The notes beneath the pieces are model-generated. The model was not told where the DNA came from and did no database searches. It was given only the letters and a program-made list of their open reading frames with translations. The position numbers and the translations under genes are program-made. A stretch of DNA of 64,000 bases, from the NCBI RefSeq assembly GCF_017874035.1, contig NZ_JAGGKV010000017.1:62001-126000 (forward strand). Reading direction: 5' to 3'. This DNA is from Paenibacillus aceris (GTDB taxonomy: Bacteria; Bacillota; Bacilli; Paenibacillales; NBRC-103111). Shown piece after piece: positions 59,423 through 64,000 of the stretch (position 1 is its first letter; each line of letters starts with the position of its first letter).

Positions 59423-61155
59423 CCTCGCCTCACATCCTTTAAAGGTATTAGGATCTGAACACGGGTTCCCTCATCCTTAGCACTATGAATCATCATCGAT
59501 GCCCCCTCGAAAGACAGCTGCAAACGCTCCCTTACATTCCGAATGCCTAAGCCCTCCTGCACCTTGCTTGACTCAAACCCCACTCCATTATCACAAATCT
59601 GAATGATTAAAGAGTCTTCCTTTCCTCCTTGCATCGGCTGGATATGGATGTCCATCCTTAACTCACAACTATGATCGCACGGCTCCACCCCATGAATGAT
59701 CGCATTCTCGATTATTGGCTGCAGCAGAAGCTTAGGAATTAAGAGCGACAAAGCATCCGGATCGCAGCTGATGTGCACCTGAATTTTCTCGGCGAAACGA
59801 ACTTGCTGAAGCCCGCAGTACTTGTTGATAAAGTCAATTTCCTCCTGCAACTGAGCCCAATCGTTATGCTCCAAGGTGTAGCGCAGCATCCCGCTTAACG
59901 ATAAAATAGCCCGCTCCAGCTGCATGCTCTGCCCCGTTCGATTCAGTCCAATGAAGCCATTCAAGGTATTGTACAGAAAGTGTGGCTGAATCTGTGACTG
60001 CAAAGCCCTGTATTCCGCGTTCCGCTTCCCAAGCACGGCTTTATATTCCCGATCGATCAACTCCCCGAGTTTGGAAATCATCGTATTCAAATTGGTGCCC
60101 AATTGGGAAATTTCATCGTTGCCTTTTACACGGTATAACGTATTCATATCGCCGCGCTGAACGCGCTTCATCACTTGAATCATTTTCTTGAAAGGCGTAA
60201 CAATCCAGTGGGATACTGTAAAATACAAAATCAATGCGATCAGCAAGCCGCTGGCCGCAAAAGCGAAACCGATCCAATACACACGCTTCAGATGAGCTTG
60301 GATAAAAGCCTTCGGCGATAGGATCGCAATGACCCAATTCGATCGGCTGATCGTTTCGCGAACGACCGAGTACGAGTCATTCATGTCCGTAACCGTCCGA
60401 TTTCCCGAGGCAATTTGGCGCCGCATATCTCTGGAAATGGCCTGATTCGCATAAATCAGCTGCTGATTATCGTCAAGGATGACCACCTTCGCCCCCTTGC
60501 TCAGTCGAATGCCTTTCATCATTTGATCCAAGAGGACGGTGTCGGCATCCGCCATAATAATCCCCAGAGGCCGGCTGGAATCCGGGTCCTTGATCAAACG
60601 GGTAACCGAGAAAACTTCCGTATCTGCGTTATTCAAATAATCCTGCTTGTGCACACCGGTGAACGCCACGTTCCCGTCTGCCTTAACCGCCTTGATGTAC
60701 CAATCCTGCTCCTTAAAAGGAAAGCCTTTCACCGCTTGATCGGAGAAACTGCCAGGCGGCGTAATGTAAACAGAACCATCCATCGGCAGAAGAATGGTCC
60801 CTAGTATGTCTTTTCGCATATTTTTCAAATAACTGGGAAGCGTTTTATTCAGCACCTCTTCTGCTTCATATTGCTCATAAGGGGTTAAGAGCTTCCACTG
60901 CGAGGTAGATTTCAATTTCAAGGCAAGCATCACTTCATTGTTCAAATAAGGGGTGACGGTCATTCGTTCCAAATCGTCCAAATACGTTTGAATATCGAAG
61001 GTAAGAGCAGTTAAAGTCCCCTCCAGCAGAGAGGACTCTTGTTCTTTGATCAAATCGAGGTAATAAGAAGGTAATTTAACGACAATACCGACAATCGGAA
61101 TAACAATCGTGATGAAAAAGAGCAAGGATAACCGGAATCGAATCGATTGTCTGAT
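59419..61155 (-). CDS. YesM-like sensor histidine kinase
   Basis: The protein has a membrane helix at the N terminus, an extracellular Cache domain (about 40-280), a second helix (IGFAFAASGLLIALILYFTV), a HAMP-like segment, a His_kinase domain (LQSQIQPHFLYNTLNGFIGL, with His in PHFLYN) and HATPase (NAIIHGVEPCDHSC, ICDNGVGFESSKVQEGLGIR). The only AGGAGG (61164-61169) stands 8 bases before an ATC codon at 61155-61153, giving the natural N terminus (M)RQSIRFRLSLLFFITIVIPI; the first ordinary start in frame is a TTG at 61125 without ribosome binding site. I therefore place the start at 61155, but 61125 is possible. Confidence 0.9.
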   Translation of the reverse strand: MRQSIRFRLSLLFFITIVIPIVGIVVKLPSYYLDLIKEQESSLLEGTLTALTFDIQTYLDDLERMTVTPYLNNEVMLALKLKSTSQWKLLTPYEQYEAEEVLNKTLPSYLKNMRKDILGTILLPMDGSVYITPPGSFSDQAVKGFPFKEQDWYIKAVKADGNVAFTGVHKQDYLNNADTEVFSVTRLIKDPDSSRPLGIIMADADTVLLDQMMKGIRLSKGAKVVILDDNQQLIYANQAISRDMRRQIASGNRTVTDMNDSYSVVRETISRSNWVIAILSPKAFIQAHLKRVYWIGFAFAASGLLIALILYFTVSHWIVTPFKKMIQVMKRVQRGDMNTLYRVKGNDEISQLGTNLNTMISKLGELIDREYKAVLGKRNAEYRALQSQIQPHFLYNTLNGFIGLNRTGQSMQLERAILSLSGMLRYTLEHNDWAQLQEEIDFINKYCGLQQVRFAEKIQVHISCDPDALSLLIPKLLLQPIIENAIIHGVEPCDHSCELRMDIHIQPMQGGKEDSLIIQICDNGVGFESSKVQEGLGIRNVRERLQLSFEGASMMIHSAKDEGTRVQILIPLKDVRRG

Positions 61156-61174
61156 TGTATCAACCTCCTAGCGT

Positions 61175-61993
61175 TTATCCTTTGATCGCGCCGGAGGCAA
61201 GTCCCGAGACAAAGTAGCGCTGCAAAAATAAATAGACGATTGTCATCGGAATCGCGCCCATAAAGGACCCGGCAGCTACCCATCCCACATTGCTCGTGTA
61301 CTGGCCGAAAAATGATGAAAGCGCTACCGTTATAGTCCTCATCTCCGGCTTTTGCAAGAAAAAGATCGAGAATTGATAGTCGTTCCACACGGCAACACCG
61401 GACAAAATAATGACCGTTGCGGTCACTGGCTTGAGCAGCGGCAAAATGACCGTGAAAAACAATTGAAAACGTCCCGCTCCATCAATCATCGCCGCCTCAT
61501 CCAAATCCCGCGGAATCGTAGAGATAAAGCCGGTGTACAGGAAAATCGTCATCGGCAGATTGAACGTAATGAACAATAAAATAATGCCCCAATATTGATT
61601 CATGCCACCGATATCTACCATAAATTTATACAAGGGAACCAAGATAGTCAATGGGGGAACGATTAAAGCGGATACGAAAACCGCATAAATGAATTTATTC
61701 CAGCTCGTTTGGCGCCGGGCAAGCGGATAAGCCGCAATGGAGCCAATCATGACGATCAGGACAACCGAAATGACAGTCACGATGAAGTTGCTCCGGAAAG
61801 CATCCGCCAGATGCGCCTCTCTCCAAGCATCTCGAAAGTTATCGAAGTACAGATAGCCTGGAAACATCCATTTGGAGCTTAGATCGTCGAACGCTTTGAG
61901 TGAGGTCGTAATCAAAATATAGAATGGCAAAATATGCGCCAAGCAAATGACGAGGGAGACGAACGTTAACAGGCTTCTCCGTTTGTTTTTCAT
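61175..61993 (-). CDS. sugar ABC transporter permease (CUT1, LacG/MalG-type)
   Basis: The 272-residue protein has six membrane helices, an EAA loop, LDEAAMIDGAGRFQLFFTVI (about 169-188), and the usual C terminus, RYFVSGLASGAIKG. It overlaps the upstream permease gene by 4 bases. It forms the channel with that permease; the ATPase is not encoded nearby. Confidence 0.93.
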   Translation of the reverse strand: MKNKRRSLLTFVSLVICLAHILPFYILITTSLKAFDDLSSKWMFPGYLYFDNFRDAWREAHLADAFRSNFIVTVISVVLIVMIGSIAAYPLARRQTSWNKFIYAVFVSALIVPPLTILVPLYKFMVDIGGMNQYWGIILLFITFNLPMTIFLYTGFISTIPRDLDEAAMIDGAGRFQLFFTVILPLLKPVTATVIILSGVAVWNDYQFSIFFLQKPEMRTITVALSSFFGQYTSNVGWVAAGSFMGAIPMTIVYLFLQRYFVSGLASGAIKG

Positions 61994-62928
61994 GCGTTAA
62001 CCTCCCTCTTTCTAAGAAACAGCAAGGCCGTAATACTCACGATGGAAATCATGATGAACATCAAAATTCCGATCGTAGCCGCATAGCCGGCATCTTCCCG
62101 TCCAAAGTAGAGCAGATACATAATCGAAGACAACGACGCGGAGGCATAGCCTGGACCGCTGTTGGTCAATGCGACGATGACGTCAAACAATTTAAGACCG
62201 CCAATCAGATTGAGTACCATGCTGACTGTAAAAGCAGGCGCGATGAGCGGCCATGTCACATGAAGGAAGCGCTGCAAGGGACCCGCTCCGTCAATTGTCG
62301 CAGCTTCATAGTAATCTCTTGGGATAGACTGCAATCCCGCCAAATAGAGCACCATCGCGATTCCTAAATACTGATACGTGTTGACGAACGTAATAATCCA
62401 CACGTTAAGATTCGGATCCCCCAGCAAATTCGAGGGCTGATCATGAAACAATAGGATAATGTCATTGATCGCGCCGCCTTGATACTGGAAGAAGAAGTAC
62501 CAGATATACCCCATGATCAAAGATGAAATAATGACCGGCAAATAAATGACCGTACGGACAAGTCCTCGGGTCCGGATATTCAGATTTAAAAATAAGGCGT
62601 ATAAAAGCCCGATAACATTCTGAAAAACAGCGCTGCCGATGCCGTAAATCGCGGTATTGCGGATAACCTTAAGGATCTCGGGGTCTGTGAACATCCGGGT
62701 ATAGTTGCTGAAGCCTATCCATTTGTAATCTTGATTGTAACCGTCCCAATTCGTAAAGGAAATTTTGATCCCTTTAAAAAACGGATAAAAAATAAAAATG
62801 AAAAACAATAAAAGCGCCGGTATATAGAGCAGATTCAATAAAGCACCGCTGCGCACGAGGCGACTAAAGGTTGTTTCCGATTTTTTCCGGGAACGGGTCT
62901 GTACAAGCACGGTCCTTGATTCAGCCAT
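61990..62928 (-). CDS. sugar ABC transporter permease (CUT1, LacF/MalF-type)
   Basis: From the ATG at 62928, after GGAGGAAGGTGATCTC, the product has 312 residues (an ATG at 62949 lies upstream of that site). Six membrane helices; SFTNWDGYNQDYKWIGFSNY (about 53-72) is typical of sugar permeases; the EAA loop is YYEAATIDGAGPLQRFLHVT. It is the partner of the permease that follows. Confidence 0.93.
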   Translation of the reverse strand: MAESRTVLVQTRSRKKSETTFSRLVRSGALLNLLYIPALLLFFIFIFYPFFKGIKISFTNWDGYNQDYKWIGFSNYTRMFTDPEILKVIRNTAIYGIGSAVFQNVIGLLYALFLNLNIRTRGLVRTVIYLPVIISSLIMGYIWYFFFQYQGGAINDIILLFHDQPSNLLGDPNLNVWIITFVNTYQYLGIAMVLYLAGLQSIPRDYYEAATIDGAGPLQRFLHVTWPLIAPAFTVSMVLNLIGGLKLFDVIVALTNSGPGYASASLSSIMYLLYFGREDAGYAATIGILMFIMISIVSITALLFLRKREVNA

Positions 62929-62996
62929 GAGATCACCTTCCTCCTTCATGTAATAGTAAAGAAAGGAGGGTGGTTGTCACCCTCCCGATTCCGCTA

Positions 62997-64000
62997 TTAC
63001 TGATTGCGCAGACGTAAATATTCGGATTTCATTTTGTCAGAGAACTGCTGAGGAGAAACCGTTCCGGCGAGCAGGGCAACGCCCGTTTTGCACATGACGT
63101 CCCACATGCCGTTTGGCAGATAGACCCTGTCAAAATAAGGGAAGACGCGAATATTTTCAAACTGCTTGTAGTATTCGGAGAACTCATGTTTGGATTCGAT
63201 GTTTTTCAGGCCCGCAGGCAGCTTGGTCGCATTGGCGATTTTGGACATATTCTCCGGCTTGGCAAAGAACGCAATAAGCTTCTTGGATTCTGCCAAGTGC
63301 TTGCCGTCCTTCCAGGCGCCCATCGTGTAACGCTCTCCGCCGGAGAAGGATTGGCTGTCGCCGTCAACCATTGAGGTCAGCGGGGAAATACCGATTTTGG
63401 CATTCTTATTGTATTTATACACTTCGTCCGCGAAGGAAGGAGCCCCGAATACGAAAGCCACCTTGCCTTGGGCAAACAATTGCGGCATGTCGCTGTATTT
63501 GGCCGTCAACACATCTTTGTTGATGTACCCCTTCTTGCTCATATCCTGCAGTTTTTGCGCAAGAGGCGTCCATTTGTTCCAATCAAAGGTGCCGTCCAGC
63601 AGCGTCTTGGCATCGTTCGTCGCCGGAGAGATGAACATCGAGGTAGCATACAGATCGGAGAACCCGCCGATCATCCCGTTATCCACACCGGACATGAAGA
63701 ACGGTGTAACCGCTCCGTTGCTGGATGTTTTAATTTTCTCCGCTGCCGCCATTAATTCATCGAACGTTTTAGGCGGTGTGATGCTGTATTTCTCAAGTAT
63801 TTCAGCGTTATAGGAGATCCCGTCTTTGGCTTCGCTCATCACGAGTGCTTCTACTTTGCCGTCTTTATCCGTGACGACAGGTTTGATCGTGTCCGTCATA
63901 TCTTTCGCCCATGGCTCATTGCGTAGATCGGCTAGATACTTGCCATAACGGATAATCGCCCAACCATGCGTATCGAAGACGTCCGGCAAATCGTTTGCCG
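62997..64000 (-). CDS. extracellular sugar-binding protein, N terminus outside the window
   Basis: At least 334 residues of a family-1 solute-binding protein are visible, starting ANDLPDVFDTHGWAIIRYGK at the edge. The later part, AFVFGAPSFADEVYKYNKNA, SGGERYTMGAWKDGKHLAES and KLIAFFAKPENMSKIANATK, is typical of ligand-binding proteins of CUT1 transporters. The signal peptide and lipobox are beyond the window. It is the first visible gene of the ABC/YesMN operon, 68 bases before the first permease gene. Confidence 0.9.
   Translation of the reverse strand, partial: ANDLPDVFDTHGWAIIRYGKYLADLRNEPWAKDMTDTIKPVVTDKDGKVEALVMSEAKDGISYNAEILEKYSITPPKTFDELMAAAEKIKTSSNGAVTPFFMSGVDNGMIGGFSDLYATSMFISPATNDAKTLLDGTFDWNKWTPLAQKLQDMSKKGYINKDVLTAKYSDMPQLFAQGKVAFVFGAPSFADEVYKYNKNAKIGISPLTSMVDGDSQSFSGGERYTMGAWKDGKHLAESKKLIAFFAKPENMSKIANATKLPAGLKNIESKHEFSEYYKQFENIRVFPYFDRVYLPNGMWDVMCKTGVALLAGTVSPQQFSDKMKSEYLRLRNQ

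Overview
The window looks like a chromosome segment of a spore-forming, soil-type Firmicute close to Paenibacillus. No 16S or other marker gene is present, so this rests on content: a YyaC-type spore protease, a GerA-type germinant-receptor remnant, an S-layer-homology anchored giant pectinase, Lpl/Yes-type sugar ABC systems with large AraC/Cache or YesM/YesN regulators, KimA, RNase J and strong AGGAGG ribosome binding sites. No tRNA, rRNA, phage, insertion sequence or CRISPR array was seen.

Layout. 1-9.2 kb holds small metabolic and regulatory units: a creatininase-family gene and a permease that share a GTATAC-centred operator, yyaC, an aldo/keto reductase, a DUF3052/SRPBCC/ArsR operon whose promoter carries paired operators, a DODA-type dioxygenase with bracketed operators, an AraC/GyrI regulator and a metallophosphatase. 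9.6-27.9 kb is a pectin/galacturonan utilisation locus: an SLH-anchored PL9-like lyase of about 1720 residues; an operon with two ABC permeases, an unknown alpha/alpha-toroid-like protein, an MFS exporter/importer, GH105 and GH28; two tandem paralogous solute-binding lipoproteins; and a divergent membrane-bound Cache/AraC regulator with repeated ATGATTATT boxes. 28-34 kb has a sugar epimerase/oxidoreductase pair with a divergent AraC gene, a DUF2935 protein, repeat arrays and a second ArsR/SRPBCC pair whose ArsR mRNA may be leaderless. 34-41 kb has a NAGPA-type glycosidase, a gerA remnant, a YkpA-like ABC-F ATPase, a beheaded response regulator, a Ppx/GppA-like protein and a quinone-type oxidoreductase.

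41-57 kb is a potassium locus. RNase J is followed by a minus-strand kdp operon with the order 141-aa Rossmann-like protein, 28-aa membrane peptide, kdpF, kdpA, kdpB, kdpC, a kinase-less KdpD N-terminal protein carrying two KdpD+USP modules, a separate KdpD-type kinase, and kdpE. Next come a c-di-AMP (ydaO-type) riboswitch with terminator in front of an unrecognised 155-aa gene, an unrecognised 174-aa gene whose promoter has the same TTTTTATAC direct-repeat geometry as the kdp promoter, and kimA. 57-64 kb carries an AraC gene, a YesN/YesM two-component pair and a sugar ABC transporter whose binding protein runs off the window.

The main surprises are the twin KdpE-type promoters, the split and duplicated KdpD, the extra small gene in kdp, the riboswitch on an unknown gene, and a dispersed intergenic element of about 180 bp with forward-forward-reverse-reverse units, present four times.
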